A stretch of 64,000 bases of DNA from CBDCXE01 sp965223725 [NCBI: Nitrospinota bacterium] (GCA_965223725.1 CBDCXE010000003.1:305081-369080); one strand, 5' to 3'. Shown: positions 36,036 through 45,611, numbered from the stretch's first letter. Numbers and translations: made by a program. Notes: generated from the letters alone by a model not told the origin.

Positions 36036-36376
36036 TTGCTGAGAATGATCCGCCCGCCGTCACGAATGCTTTTGCTTTTATCTTCCTGCACCTTGTCCAT
36101 TCGCTTGATCAGCTGTTTGGCCTCTTCCTCCGACGTGGTGAACACCTGATACCCGGAGGCGCCCGTGGTCAGCACCTGATACACTTCGCCGACCTCATCT
36201 CCATCTTCGCATTTGGAGCTGGTCACCTTGAAAAGCTTGTCGGCGTCCACCGATGCGAACCCTTTGGTCCCGTCGCACGCCAGAGTCTTGAAAGAGATTT
36301 TTACAGTTGAAAGGTTGCCGGCCATCGCTTGACCAGCCACGAAAACCATAACAACGATCAAAATAAGTGAACGCAT
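36032..36376 (-). CDS. Small periplasmic protein, unknown function
   Basis: About 114 residues from ATG 36376: a signal peptide (MRSLILIVVMVFVAGQAMA) and a mature domain of about 95 residues with two cysteines (LACDGTKG and SSKCEDGD) that could form a disulfide. It resembles no family I know. A longer frame from 36484 adds a non-signal leader and is rejected. It is the first gene of a three-gene overlapping unit with the ABC ATPase and the barrel protein. Confidence 0.6.
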   Translation of the reverse strand: MRSLILIVVMVFVAGQAMAGNLSTVKISFKTLACDGTKGFASVDADKLFKVTSSKCEDGDEVGEVYQVLTTGASGYQVFTTSEEEAKQLIKRMDKVQEDKSKSIRDGGRIILSK

Positions 36377-36690
36377 AATCAACATCACGATATTAGTAAT
36401 ATATATGATTGTACCATGTAAACAGCGTAACCGTATATTGCAACTATACGCCGATATGATGCTGGCATAGCCACCACTGCACACCTGACGGGATGGTGGA
36501 ACGCCACATTTAGCCCTGTTTAGTTAGGTGCAAATGTTTTTAAGTTACCAGCAACTTTTTACCAACTTTTGTCCACATAAGAGTTATGTTCGCATCCATA
36601 CGCGCAAACACCGCTTCTTGCACGACTGGAAAGGAACAAGGCCAACACGGCAGTGTGCAAAAGCGTCGTTCCGGAGCATGCCTGTGGCAA
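36377..36690. other. Intergenic region between smc and the ABC unit
   Basis: 314 bases lie between the smc stop and the small periplasmic protein start, both genes reading leftward. I find no convincing gene, RNA or strong terminator. It should hold the promoter for the periplasmic protein-ABC-barrel unit and the smc transcript end. Confidence 0.35.
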
Positions 36691-39600
36691 TTATGCGACG
36701 GCGATGGTTTCCGTTTCGGTATGTCCATCCCGCTGGTCGTCCAGGTTGACAGCCAGGATCTTGGAGACACCTTCCTCTTCCTGAGTGACGCCATACAACC
36801 GCTCGGCGAAGCTCATGGTTTTCTGGCTGTGGGTGATAACGATGAATTGTGTTCCATCCCTCATCTCCATCAGCATATCGCGGAACCGACCGATGTTCGC
36901 TTCATCCAGCGGCGCGTCGATCTCGTCCAGCAGGCAAAATGGGCTCGGCTTCGACTGGAACACCGCGAACAGCAGCGCGATCGCCGTCATCGCCTTCTCT
37001 CCGGCGGATAGCAGGTTAAGGTTCTGGTTCTTCTTGCCGGGCGGTTGGGCCATGATCTCCACCCCCGGCTCCTGCTTGCCCTCTTCATAGACCAGCTTCA
37101 TCTGCGCCCGGCCGCCGCCAAACAGACGTTTGAACATAGCCTCGAAGTTGGCGGAGACCACCTCGAATGTCTCTTTGAACAGCCGGTTCGTTGTGGAGTT
37201 GATGTTCTCAATGGTCTTGTGCAACGTAGCGATGGAGGAGACCAGGTCGTCCCGTTGTGCGGTCAGAAAGCCGAACCGTTCGTCCACCTGCTCATACTCT
37301 TCCAGCGCGCTCAGGTTCACATCACCGATCCTGCCGAGCTGTTGTCGCAGGAAGTTCAGCCGGTCGCCCACTTCGTCCATATCACGCTCGGATGTATCGG
37401 TATCGCGCAGATCCTCGATAGGGATGTTGAACTCCGTATCGGCTTTCTCTAAGATGTTTTCGATTCGCAGCTCTGTTTCGCTCCGGTTCAGCGACATATC
37501 AGATATTTTCGGCTGAACCTGATCCAGCTCATTTTGCAAAGAGCGTATCTCTTCATTCAGGGCCGACGCCGTTTCAGTTTTCTCCGCCAGTTCTTCACTG
37601 ACAGATGTGATCTGCTTGGACAAATCGTCTATATCTTTTGCCATATTCACATTTTCAGCTCGCAACTTCTCGATGGAGTGGCTCATCTCTTCACGCTTGT
37701 TTTCCGAATCACGCACCGCTTCTTTCAGACGGGCAGAGCGGGATATCTGGTCTGCCTTGATCCCTTCCAGCCGTCGAATATCGAGGTTCAGGTTTTCCAG
37801 CTTGCCGCGGAACCCGGATACCTCCAGCTCTTTCTCCTGCAGTCTGTTTCTGGTTTCATCAAGCCGGGTCTGCATCTCGACTATCCTGGTCTGGACCGCT
37901 TCATTTTTCGATTCGATCTCTTCTTTGGAGAGCCCCAGGTTTTCTATTTGCAAGTTGGCCACGTCCAGTTGGGCGTTCAGTTCGGCCCGTTCGGCGATGA
38001 TGCGCCCTGTCTCATCCTTGAACTGTTTGACCGAGCTGGTGGCGCGCTCATTGTCCGCCTGTACCGCCTGCAGTTCCCGGCCTGTCTCATAGGCCGATCG
38101 TTCCACTTCACGGAGATTATTTTCCGCTAGGGTCAGCTTCTCTTCCAGTTCGCGCAGGGTGCTCTCCAGCTGGTTCCGGGCGCCCAGCGCTGATTCTTTT
38201 TTCCTATCAAGTTCCTGGGTTTGAACTGTCAACTCCGCAATGATTCTTTTCCTGGCCACAATAGCTTCCGCGCCAGAGCCGCCCGAACCGGCAAACAGAA
38301 ATCCAGAGCGGTCAATAACTTCCCCATCCAGTGTGACAACCGTAAACGCGCCAGGTGTTTGTTTCCATATCTCCAAGGCGCCATCAATGTCCTGGGCCAC
38401 CAGCGAATTTTTCAGAAACCCATATGCGCCGGCCACGCCATCACTCGGTGTAAAAAGCTCCGAAGCCAGCCCGATTAGCGAAGGATGAGAAGGGGCGCCA
38501 AGGCTATCAACGCCAGCCGGCGCCAGGTCGTCAGCCAGAAACCCGGTTCTGCCAATGTTATCCCGCTTCAAAAGCTTTACTGCTTCAGCAATCGACCCAG
38601 AGTTATTCAGCATCACCGCTTCCAGCCGGGCGCCTAACAGCGCTGTCATTGCGGTTTCATGCTCTGGTTTCGATATTATCGACTCCGCCAGCAAGCCACG
38701 CGCGTCCTCAAGGGCGTCGGCGCCTTTAGACTTCAGTTTCATCAATTCGCGAACGCCCTCGCCATAGCCTTCGAAGTTGCGCTCCAGCTCTGCTAAGGAG
38801 TCGAGGCGGGACTGTGATGCTGTCAAAAGCTCGCTGGTGGACCTTAAGTCGTTCTCTGCCTCGGTCAGCTCTTGTTTGGCCGCTTCCAGTTGCGTAGCTA
38901 TATCAGCCTGCGCTTTTTGATCGACCGCCAGCTTCGCCTCCAGCATGGCGTTTTTCCTGCCCAGCGCCGATTCCTGCTCTTCGAGTTCGCTGGCTGTGTC
39001 TGTTAGCTCCTGCTCCCGTTGCGCGATCTCTGTTTGTCTACTGTTGAGCATCTCCAGCTTGGCGTCCATGGAGGAGCGGGCGTTGCGTCGTACTGAAATA
39101 TCTTCCAGAATTTTCATGGCGGTGGCGGCGCCTTGTTCATACTCATCCCGGGTTTGGGCAAGGTTTTTATGCGCCTGTTCCATATCGATGCGCAATTTCC
39201 CAGCTTCATCCTGCGTTACATTTATCTGCTCCTGCGCGGTTTTCTGCTTCTTAATTTGTTGCGCCACCAGATCGTCACCATTTCTAATGTCTTCATCAAT
39301 ACGCTTTATCTCTGCCATGTCGTTTTCGCTGGTCTGTTTCAGTTCTTCAATATGCTTGGCCAGCAGGCGGCTATGGTTTTCGTTACGCTCTATGGATGAC
39401 TCGATCCCGCCCTTTCGCTCGCGCAGTTCGGAATTGGCCCGTTCTTTTTCAGAGATTTGCGCGTTTAACGCCTCTTGCTCATTTCGTTTGGTGGAAAGCT
39501 GAGCCAACAGCCGCGCCTCTTCTTCTTTTAGTTGTTCGATGGCCGTGGTTAATTCGCCCAGCGCTACTGACTTTTCCTGGTATTGGTCGGCGTAGTAGAT

Positions 39601-40293
39601 CAGCCCCTGGTCTCTTATCTCCGATTTGTATACCTTGTAGCGCTCCGCCTTTTTCGCCTGCCGATTCAGCGAGTTGCGCTGTCGCTCCAGCTCGCCGATG
39701 ATATCCTGGATCCTCAACAGGTTCTGCTGGCTGCCGTTGAGCTTGTTGATGGCGGCGTTCCGGCGTTGTTTATATTTCATGATGCCGGCCGCTTCGTCGA
39801 TGAAGACCTTCCGGTCGTCCGGCTTGGAGTTGACGATCCGTTCGACCTGGCCCTGCTCTATTATCGACAGCGATTTGGAGTTGATGCCAGTGTCCAGAAA
39901 GACTTCGACGATATCTTTCAGCCTACAAGGTACCTTGTTGATGAAATATTCCGACTCGCCGGTGCGGAACAGTTTGCGGGTGACGGTGATCTCGTCATAC
40001 TCGGAGTATGGATGGGCCGATATGACGCCGCTGATGTTGGTAAAGGTCAGCGACACTTCGGCGAACCCGGTCGGTTTGCGGGCGGATGAGCCGTTGAAAA
40101 TGAAATCTTCCATCTTGGAACCACGCATCGACTTGGCCGATTGCTCGCCCAATACCCAGCGCAGGGCATCGGCTATGTTACTTTTGCCGCAGCCGTTCGG
40201 CCCGATAATAGCGGTCACACCAGGCTCGAAAACCATTTTGGTTTCGTCGACAAATGATTTAAAACCGCGAAGTTCGATGCTTTTGAAATACAT
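36691..40293 (-). CDS. smc: Chromosome segregation ATPase SMC
   Basis: A 1200-residue SMC protein with all parts in order: N-terminal ATPase half with MYFKSIELRGFKSFVDET and Walker A GPNGCGKSNI; coiled coil about 170-500; hinge about 510-660 (including GFLADDLAPAG); return coiled coil about 680-1010; C-terminal half with signature LSAGEKAMTAIALLF and Walker B FCLLDEIDAPLDEANI. It forms the ring that organises and segregates chromosomes. The partner ScpAB genes are not in this window. Long antisense open frames within the gene are coding shadows. Confidence 0.97.
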   Translation of the reverse strand: MYFKSIELRGFKSFVDETKMVFEPGVTAIIGPNGCGKSNIADALRWVLGEQSAKSMRGSKMEDFIFNGSSARKPTGFAEVSLTFTNISGVISAHPYSEYDEITVTRKLFRTGESEYFINKVPCRLKDIVEVFLDTGINSKSLSIIEQGQVERIVNSKPDDRKVFIDEAAGIMKYKQRRNAAINKLNGSQQNLLRIQDIIGELERQRNSLNRQAKKAERYKVYKSEIRDQGLIYYADQYQEKSVALGELTTAIEQLKEEEARLLAQLSTKRNEQEALNAQISEKERANSELRERKGGIESSIERNENHSRLLAKHIEELKQTSENDMAEIKRIDEDIRNGDDLVAQQIKKQKTAQEQINVTQDEAGKLRIDMEQAHKNLAQTRDEYEQGAATAMKILEDISVRRNARSSMDAKLEMLNSRQTEIAQREQELTDTASELEEQESALGRKNAMLEAKLAVDQKAQADIATQLEAAKQELTEAENDLRSTSELLTASQSRLDSLAELERNFEGYGEGVRELMKLKSKGADALEDARGLLAESIISKPEHETAMTALLGARLEAVMLNNSGSIAEAVKLLKRDNIGRTGFLADDLAPAGVDSLGAPSHPSLIGLASELFTPSDGVAGAYGFLKNSLVAQDIDGALEIWKQTPGAFTVVTLDGEVIDRSGFLFAGSGGSGAEAIVARKRIIAELTVQTQELDRKKESALGARNQLESTLRELEEKLTLAENNLREVERSAYETGRELQAVQADNERATSSVKQFKDETGRIIAERAELNAQLDVANLQIENLGLSKEEIESKNEAVQTRIVEMQTRLDETRNRLQEKELEVSGFRGKLENLNLDIRRLEGIKADQISRSARLKEAVRDSENKREEMSHSIEKLRAENVNMAKDIDDLSKQITSVSEELAEKTETASALNEEIRSLQNELDQVQPKISDMSLNRSETELRIENILEKADTEFNIPIEDLRDTDTSERDMDEVGDRLNFLRQQLGRIGDVNLSALEEYEQVDERFGFLTAQRDDLVSSIATLHKTIENINSTTNRLFKETFEVVSANFEAMFKRLFGGGRAQMKLVYEEGKQEPGVEIMAQPPGKKNQNLNLLSAGEKAMTAIALLFAVFQSKPSPFCLLDEIDAPLDEANIGRFRDMLMEMRDGTQFIVITHSQKTMSFAERLYGVTQEEEGVSKILAVNLDDQRDGHTETETIAVA

Positions 40294-40377
40294 AGCTACA
40301 CTACCCTTTAACTATTCAAATGGACACCAGATTTTCGGCTAGCCTATCATGAGCCAATATGTAAGTAAAGCAGAAAA

Positions 40378-40425
40378 ATACATTATATAGTGTGCATGTG
40401 CTTGAAAGGACACAATATAATGTAT
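40378..40425. repeat. 16-bp inverted repeat upstream of smc
   Basis: Arms ATACATTATATAGTGT (40378-40393) and its reverse complement at 40410-40425, with one mismatch and a 16-base loop. It is AT-rich with no T-run, which argues against a normal terminator. It lies between the thiL stop and the smc start and could be a protein-binding operator for smc. No regulator is known. Confidence 0.5.
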
Positions 40426-40459
40426 ATGTTTGATTTAATTGAAATATTTCAGCTTATAA

Positions 40460-41461
40460 CTATTGTGAGTTATGTAAAAAGCCTTCATTTTCAACCAGGA
40501 CCGGTTCTCCATCCGGGTCTATTATCTCCAACGGTAAGCCATGTTTCGCCACTTTTCCGATGTAACCGGCTGAGATATTACCATTTTCAATTAGTTTTTC
40601 AATAACGGACTGCTTCCTGGCCGGAACTGTGAACATCAGCTCATAATCTTCTCCACCGCCAAGGATCCTGCTCCAGGCTGATTTGCCCTTTTTCTTCAAT
40701 AGTCCACGGGCGCTTTTGGAGAGTGGGAACTTGGTAAGGTCAAGCCGGGCCGAGACATTGGAACTTTCCAGAACCCTGCGCAGGTCGAGTACTACACCAT
40801 CGGAGATATCGATCATGGCGGAGGCAAGCCGCTTCTTCGATAACAGCTGACCCCATTCGGTCCTGGGTGTTGGCTCGATATGCCGTTTTATCAGCTTTCG
40901 CTCAGCAGGTGTATAACGCTTTTTTCTTTTCATTAGCAGATCGAGACCGAGCGCGGAATCGCCTGGTGTGCCGGTGACATATATCAGGTCGCCCGGTTTG
41001 GCGCCGGACCTGTCCACCCTTAATCCGGGCCTGATATCACCAATTGCCGTTACCGTAAACGACAGATCGCTTTCTGTACGTGCAATGTTGCCCCCGATCA
41101 ACGCGCAGCCATGCTCTATTGCCACGGAGTAAAGTCCTTGCAGATAACGCTTCACCCATCGCCTGTCAACATCATCGGTGATATTGATAGACATCATCAG
41201 AAACCTTGGCCGGCCGCCCATGGCGGCGATATCGGATAGATTAACACTGACCGACTTTTTACCCAGGGAGAAGGGAGAGATCCAACCGCGGTCAAAATGG
41301 ATTTTTTCGATTAATGTATCGGTGGTCAGCAGTAACTCGTGGCCTGCTTTGGGCTTGATAGCTGCGCAATCATCGCCCATGCCCAGCATAACCTCCCTTG
41401 ATGATTGGCTGAAAATTTTATCTATCAGCAGGACAAGGTCGAGTTCTCTGTTTTTTGTCAT
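40460..41461 (-). CDS. thiL: Thiamine-monophosphate kinase
   Basis: A 333-residue ThiL, which phosphorylates thiamine monophosphate to thiamine pyrophosphate, the last step of cofactor synthesis. It shows the family metal motif MGDDCAAI, then TTDTLIEKIHFDRGW, GKKSVSVNLSDIAAMGGRP, GGNIARTESDLSFTVTAIG, MIDISDGVVLDLRRVLE and the C-terminal GGGEDYELMFTVP. Length is normal. The start at 41461 is divergent from rodZ. Confidence 0.95.
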   Translation of the reverse strand: MTKNRELDLVLLIDKIFSQSSREVMLGMGDDCAAIKPKAGHELLLTTDTLIEKIHFDRGWISPFSLGKKSVSVNLSDIAAMGGRPRFLMMSINITDDVDRRWVKRYLQGLYSVAIEHGCALIGGNIARTESDLSFTVTAIGDIRPGLRVDRSGAKPGDLIYVTGTPGDSALGLDLLMKRKKRYTPAERKLIKRHIEPTPRTEWGQLLSKKRLASAMIDISDGVVLDLRRVLESSNVSARLDLTKFPLSKSARGLLKKKGKSAWSRILGGGEDYELMFTVPARKQSVIEKLIENGNISAGYIGKVAKHGLPLEIIDPDGEPVLVENEGFLHNSQ

Positions 41462-41696
41462 AATATGGGCGTTATTATATCAACAAGTGGAATTGGAAAC
41501 TGTTAGTATATAATATAGCCGATAAACGCTGCGCGCAGAAGCCAGCCGAAACAGAAAAATGCAATAAGTAAAAAGTTGAGGGAGCAGCCAGAATTAAAAA
41601 TTTTCTATTCTGTCTTCGATTGCCGTATTATAGTTATCGAAAATTATATTCTTGGATGAGAAATTCTAAATTTGAAAATTATTTCCGGTTTTTAGT

Positions 41697-42608
41697 ATGA
41701 GTGAGACCCTGGGACAGCGTCTTGCTTCTTCCCGCGAAAAACGGGGCATGACCATTGACGAAATATCTGAAATTACCAGGCTCAGCCCTCGCCTCATCAA
41801 GGCGGCGGAAGATGATCAGTTCGATCAACTGCCGGGCCGGGTTTTTGTCATTGGATTCTTACGTTCATACACTAAAGCGATAGGCATCGACGGCGATGAG
41901 TTTGTGGCCATGTACAAACAGGATGATTTCGAAGAGCCGAATATAACTCCTCCGTCCATTAATATGCCGATTCATCCAGACTCTACTAAATTCGCTAACA
42001 GGGCGATTGTGGCTCTATTTGTGACCTTGTTAATATTGCTGGCCGGGTATTATCTGGATATTACAAGTTACTTTGCCGACGAAAAGCGATCAGAAGCGTC
42101 ATCTGCAATAGATGAAACGTCTTTTATTAGCTATGCCAAAGTCATATCGGATGATAGTGAACCATTTACAAATCGCCCGCGGGATTTTGGCGCAAGGATA
42201 ACACGTAGGAGTGATGACGCCACAGCCAGGATAGATGAGGAAATAAAAGGAGAATTATTTGCGTCCACGGTGGATGGCGCAGTGGCGGGATCCAAGAAGA
42301 AAAACAAACAAACCACTGATTTAAAACAGGTGAAAACACCGCTTCCTTTGAACTTGAAAATTGTCGCGAAAAAAAACACATGGATCAAAGCGGAAGTGGA
42401 TGGTGGAATCACCAAAATTACAACACTGCTGGCAGGCAAAAATATGACACTGCGGGCGCGAAAAGGGTATGTCCTTTCCATAGGAAATGTATCTGGTACC
42501 AGACTGTTCCTGAATGATAAAGAAATTAAACTGAAACAGACCAGATCGAATGTTTTATCAGATTATAAACTGCCCAACCCTGCCAGCCCTTCCGCCTCCA
42601 TGCAATAA
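41697..42608 (+). CDS. RodZ-like helix-turn-helix membrane protein
   Basis: A 303-residue protein in the RodZ layout. Residues 1-75 are an Xre-type helix-turn-helix (LGQRLASSREKRGMTIDEIS and RVFVIGFLRSYTKAIG), which in RodZ binds MreB. One membrane helix follows at about 102-121. A long linker leads to a periplasmic DUF4115-like domain (NLKIVAKKNTWIKAEVDGG, TLRARKGYVLSIGN) at 220-285. It likely supports cell shape. It lies 25 bases ahead of the phosphorylase gene; I see no other rod-shape gene here. Confidence 0.85.
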   Translation: MSETLGQRLASSREKRGMTIDEISEITRLSPRLIKAAEDDQFDQLPGRVFVIGFLRSYTKAIGIDGDEFVAMYKQDDFEEPNITPPSINMPIHPDSTKFANRAIVALFVTLLILLAGYYLDITSYFADEKRSEASSAIDETSFISYAKVISDDSEPFTNRPRDFGARITRRSDDATARIDEEIKGELFASTVDGAVAGSKKKNKQTTDLKQVKTPLPLNLKIVAKKNTWIKAEVDGGITKITTLLAGKNMTLRARKGYVLSIGNVSGTRLFLNDKEIKLKQTRSNVLSDYKLPNPASPSASMQ

Positions 42609-42633
42609 TCGGAACAGGAGACATTTAAACCTA

Positions 42634-43950
42634 ATGATTGAATTTGACACAGAAAACAATGATAACGAACAGGAAATCAAAACAGAAAAAACAACAAGGA
42701 AAAGGGGAGAAAGGAGCGCCAAGAGAGCCAGCTCCAGATCCACTTCACTGAAACGAAAAAAACCTGGGGCGCCCGCGGAAGAGGCGGAGACGACTCCTCC
42801 TAAAACAAAAAAAACCACCACCCGGAAAAGGATTAAAAAAACAACAACCTCCGCCAGAAGTAAAACTTCGCGGGCAAAGCCTACATTGAAACGGGCAAAA
42901 CCAGCGGCGCCCAGCCGGGCCAAACCAACATATAATGAAGATGAATACGAGATAAAATCTCATCCGGATGGCACACAGTTCAAAGTAAAGATCACAGATA
43001 AAACCAAACAGCCAGCCCGGTTTGTGCCAAGGCGGAAAATATACGGGGACTCTGGGCCGGGGCCAGCCATGGTGGATCTGGATTCTGATGAAAACCAACT
43101 ACCCAATGGAGAGACTAAAGAACTGAACCTCGATTCGATAATTGCGCAGACCCGAAGATCGGTGACCTATTTGAAACGTAGACTGAAAGTGAAACCGGAA
43201 GTGGCCGTCATTCTGGGCTCCGGGCACAGCGCGGTAAGCGACCTTGTGGACAGCGACAGTTTGCCTTATGCAAAAATCCCAGGGTTCTCGACACCATCAG
43301 TGGAGGGTCATGAAGGCTTGGTCAGCGCTGGCGATGTTGAAGGTATTCCCACAATTTTCAGCGATGGCAGGCTCCACTATTACGAAACCGGCTCCATGGA
43401 AGAAGTAGCGCATCCCATAAGGACGTTTATCGCCATGGGCGTCCGGCGGATTATCCTGACAACTTCAGCGGGCGCGCTGAACTCTTCGTATAAAGCGGGC
43501 GATATAATGTTTGTAAAGGACCATATCAACATGATGGGTAATAACCCGATGTTCGGAATGGATGTCGATGTAGAGCCCACACCATTTGTTAATCTCTCCT
43601 CTGTTTATGATGAAGACGTTAATACGTCATCGGAGAGGGTGTGCAGGAGATTTCGAATACGGCGGCAGACAGGTGTGCTGGCGGGAGTGCGCGGCCCTGT
43701 ATACGAGACACCGGCGGAGCAGGCATGGATACGATCCGCTGGGGCCGACGCGGTCTGCATGTCTGTTATACCGGAGGCCTTGGCGGCGGCGCATGTGGGT
43801 GTACCGGTGACAGCTCTGGCGCTGATTACCAATCAGCCATCTTCCCAGTCGAACGGGGTGGAGCTGTCCCATGGGATGGTGCTGTCCAATGCCCAGAAAC
43901 ATGCGGCGAACCTGAAAAAGCTGATCAAAGGTATTTTCCAAAATTTCTAA
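42634..43950 (+). CDS. Purine nucleoside phosphorylase with basic N-terminal tail
   Basis: The C-terminal 260 residues are a trimeric-type purine nucleoside phosphorylase, cleaving purine nucleosides with phosphate: VAVILGSGHSA, VEGHEGLVSAG, FSDGRLHYYETGSMEEVAHP, TTSAGALNSSYKAGDIMFVK, RGPVYETPAEQAWI and VTALALITN. The N-terminal 160 residues are unusual: low-complexity and rich in Lys, Arg, Thr and Pro (TKKTTTRKRIKKTTTSARSK, RAKPTLKRAKPAAPSRAKP), like a histone H1 tail. I chose ATG 42634, two codons after a stretch without family likeness. The tail probably binds nucleic acid or the envelope; this is inference. Confidence 0.82.
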   Translation: MIEFDTENNDNEQEIKTEKTTRKRGERSAKRASSRSTSLKRKKPGAPAEEAETTPPKTKKTTTRKRIKKTTTSARSKTSRAKPTLKRAKPAAPSRAKPTYNEDEYEIKSHPDGTQFKVKITDKTKQPARFVPRRKIYGDSGPGPAMVDLDSDENQLPNGETKELNLDSIIAQTRRSVTYLKRRLKVKPEVAVILGSGHSAVSDLVDSDSLPYAKIPGFSTPSVEGHEGLVSAGDVEGIPTIFSDGRLHYYETGSMEEVAHPIRTFIAMGVRRIILTTSAGALNSSYKAGDIMFVKDHINMMGNNPMFGMDVDVEPTPFVNLSSVYDEDVNTSSERVCRRFRIRRQTGVLAGVRGPVYETPAEQAWIRSAGADAVCMSVIPEALAAAHVGVPVTALALITNQPSSQSNGVELSHGMVLSNAQKHAANLKKLIKGIFQNF

Positions 43951-43972
43951 TATATAAAGAGTAGCGTCATTA

Positions 43973-44000
43973 TTGACATGTGATAGGAGTGTGCTAATAT
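43973..44000 (+). promoter_or_regulatory. Sigma-70-type promoter for tRNA-Val
   Basis: A consensus TTGACA at 43973-43978, a 16-base spacer and TAATAT at 43995-44000. The tRNA begins 20 bases after the -10 box. Confidence 0.65.
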
Positions 44001-44019
44001 TCCTTTCTTTACGCTTCGT

Positions 44020-44095
44020 GGGCGGATAGCTCAGCTGGGAGAGCGCCGGCCTTACAAGCCGGATGTCGGGGGTTCGATCCCCTCTCCGCCCACCA
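44020..44095 (+). tRNA. tRNA-Val (TAC), likely integration site
   Basis: A 76-base tRNA: acceptor GGGCGGA/TCCGCCC, D-arm AGCTCAGCTGGGAGAGC, anticodon stem CCGGC/GCCGG around loop CTTACAA (anticodon TAC), T-arm GGGGGTTCGATCCCCTC and an encoded CCA. A tyrosine recombinase gene starts 78 bases beyond on the opposite strand, pointing toward the tRNA, the classic layout for an element integrated at a tRNA 3' end. Confidence 0.97.
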
Positions 44096-44172
44096 TTTTT
44101 CAATAGCTTACAAATCGTGAGCTTTTGAAAAAACCGAGTGACTACCAAAATGACTACCGTGACCTGGGCCTT

Positions 44173-45252
44173 TCATTTGTCCAGGGTTCCTACCAGCGCC
44201 CTCATTCTTTCATCCACCGGGTGGGTATACTTTCGGGTCATCCTGGGGTCGGAGTGACCGGCGATGTTTACCAAATCCCAGGTGGACGCGCCACGGGCGG
44301 CCAGATTCGACAAGCAAGTGTGGCGAAGATCGTGGAATCTTGCGCTGACCTTTGCCAACCTTGCCGCTCGCCGGAAAGCTTGAGAAGCAGAGTCTTTCTT
44401 GTACGGTTTTCCATTCTCATGCAAGAACACATACTCCGCGCTTTCCAATGGAACAACATTTCCTCTGTTCTGCCTGATCGACATTAACAGCTTGTACACG
44501 GTTTCGTTCATCGCAACCTTATGGCGTTTTCCATCGCCGGTCCCTTTGGCCACAACAGAAATAAAACGATTGGGAAAATCAATCTCCGACCATTTAAGGT
44601 TGATGATGTTCGACAGCCGAAGCGCAGTGTGCAGAGCCATCTCCACTATAGGAAGCATGGAGTCGGGCAGATGCTTTCTGATCCTGGAAAGATCATCACT
44701 GGAAACGTAGACTTCGCGAGAAGGATTCTGTTTTGGAAGTTTAAATTTCCGAAACGGTGTCTCTCTTAAAATCTCCCACTCTTCCACAGCGATTCTATAA
44801 GCATGCCGCAACAGCTTCAGGTCATGATAAATAGTGGTATTGGTCACTGGGCCGAGTATTCGCTTGCCAGATTTAATACCACCATCACGCCTTGCCTTCA
44901 CGAACCCAGAGAGATGTTTGGGCGAAAGTTTTGTCAGCTTGAAATTGCCTAATAGAACCTTCAGAACCTTGACGCTTGTTTCATCCCTGCTCCAGGATCG
45001 CTTGTTTTTCAAGCTGTGCTCTTCAAAATACCGGTCGAGAAGATCGCTCACGGTCAAGTAATCCCCCTTAACCTTCGTTTTAAACTTGCCTTCAATAACC
45101 TGCGCCTCTATCAAAACAGCTCTTTTCCTCGCTTCCTTCAGGTTGGATGTTTTCAAACTACGCCAAACAACCCGTCCATCAGGCAAATAGAACTTGCCAT
45201 ACCAAGATTTGCTTTTGCCTCCAGGCAGATTACGTTTATACACTCCTGCCAT
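44173..45252 (-). CDS. Phage-type tyrosine integrase
   Basis: A 359-residue tyrosine recombinase. An Arm-DNA/SAM-like N-terminal part (WYGKFYLPDGRVVWRSLKT and a core-binding helix bundle) is followed by the catalytic domain: first arginine in TALRLSNIINLKWSEID, then HDLRHTCLSNLAARG, and GHSDPRMTRKYTHP with the catalytic tyrosine. It would integrate and excise an element at the adjacent tRNA-Val. No matching second copy of the tRNA end was found in this window, so the far end of the element is presumably beyond 64 kb. Confidence 0.94.
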   Translation of the reverse strand: MAGVYKRNLPGGKSKSWYGKFYLPDGRVVWRSLKTSNLKEARKRAVLIEAQVIEGKFKTKVKGDYLTVSDLLDRYFEEHSLKNKRSWSRDETSVKVLKVLLGNFKLTKLSPKHLSGFVKARRDGGIKSGKRILGPVTNTTIYHDLKLLRHAYRIAVEEWEILRETPFRKFKLPKQNPSREVYVSSDDLSRIRKHLPDSMLPIVEMALHTALRLSNIINLKWSEIDFPNRFISVVAKGTGDGKRHKVAMNETVYKLLMSIRQNRGNVVPLESAEYVFLHENGKPYKKDSASQAFRRAARLAKVSARFHDLRHTCLSNLAARGASTWDLVNIAGHSDPRMTRKYTHPVDERMRALVGTLDK

Positions 45253-45307
45253 GTTTGCTACCCTCCTTTCTCAAGGGAGACTAAGCAGTCATCGCAGATA
45301 TTATACT

Positions 45308-45559
45308 TCATATGGTTCTCTGCAAGACACCAGCGACCACTGAATCTCTGCCATCAAGAAATGCCTTTCGTGATTCCATAAATTCGTCCAGGTCATCGCG
45401 GTCAAATCGAAGGCATTTTCTTTTTTTCCTGGCCATCCCGAGGTTCGGCAAATCAATACACTTGATGAGTCCGGCTTTTACAATTTCATCAAAGTAGGTT
45501 GTGCCAACTTTCAGATATCGAGCGGCGCTTTTACGGTCCAAATATTTTTCATCATGCAT
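45308..45559 (-). CDS. Small helix-turn-helix protein, excisionase-like
   Basis: An 83-residue protein with a MerR/AlpA-like helix-turn-helix: YLDRKSAARYLKVGTTYFDE then VKAGLIKCI, followed by RFDRDDLDEFMESR, the usual helix-wing-helix ending of HTH-17 excisionases. It lies directly upstream of the integrase, in the same direction. It most likely controls excision direction. The reading-frame start at 45559 is the only reasonable one. Confidence 0.7.
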   Translation of the reverse strand: MHDEKYLDRKSAARYLKVGTTYFDEIVKAGLIKCIDLPNLGMARKKRKCLRFDRDDLDEFMESRKAFLDGRDSVVAGVLQRTI

Positions 45560-45611
45560 TTTATTAAACCAACAAATTCAAGAATGATTGAAAATGGATG
45601 TCATATCGAAG

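Noticed and set aside
36540-36794. Small frame between smc and the periplasmic protein
   Set aside because: No family likeness, no ribosome site, and it overlaps the smc 3' end.
36691-40293. Long open frames opposite smc (for example 38945-39502)
   Set aside because: Antisense shadows of a long coiled-coil gene; smc motifs fix the true strand.
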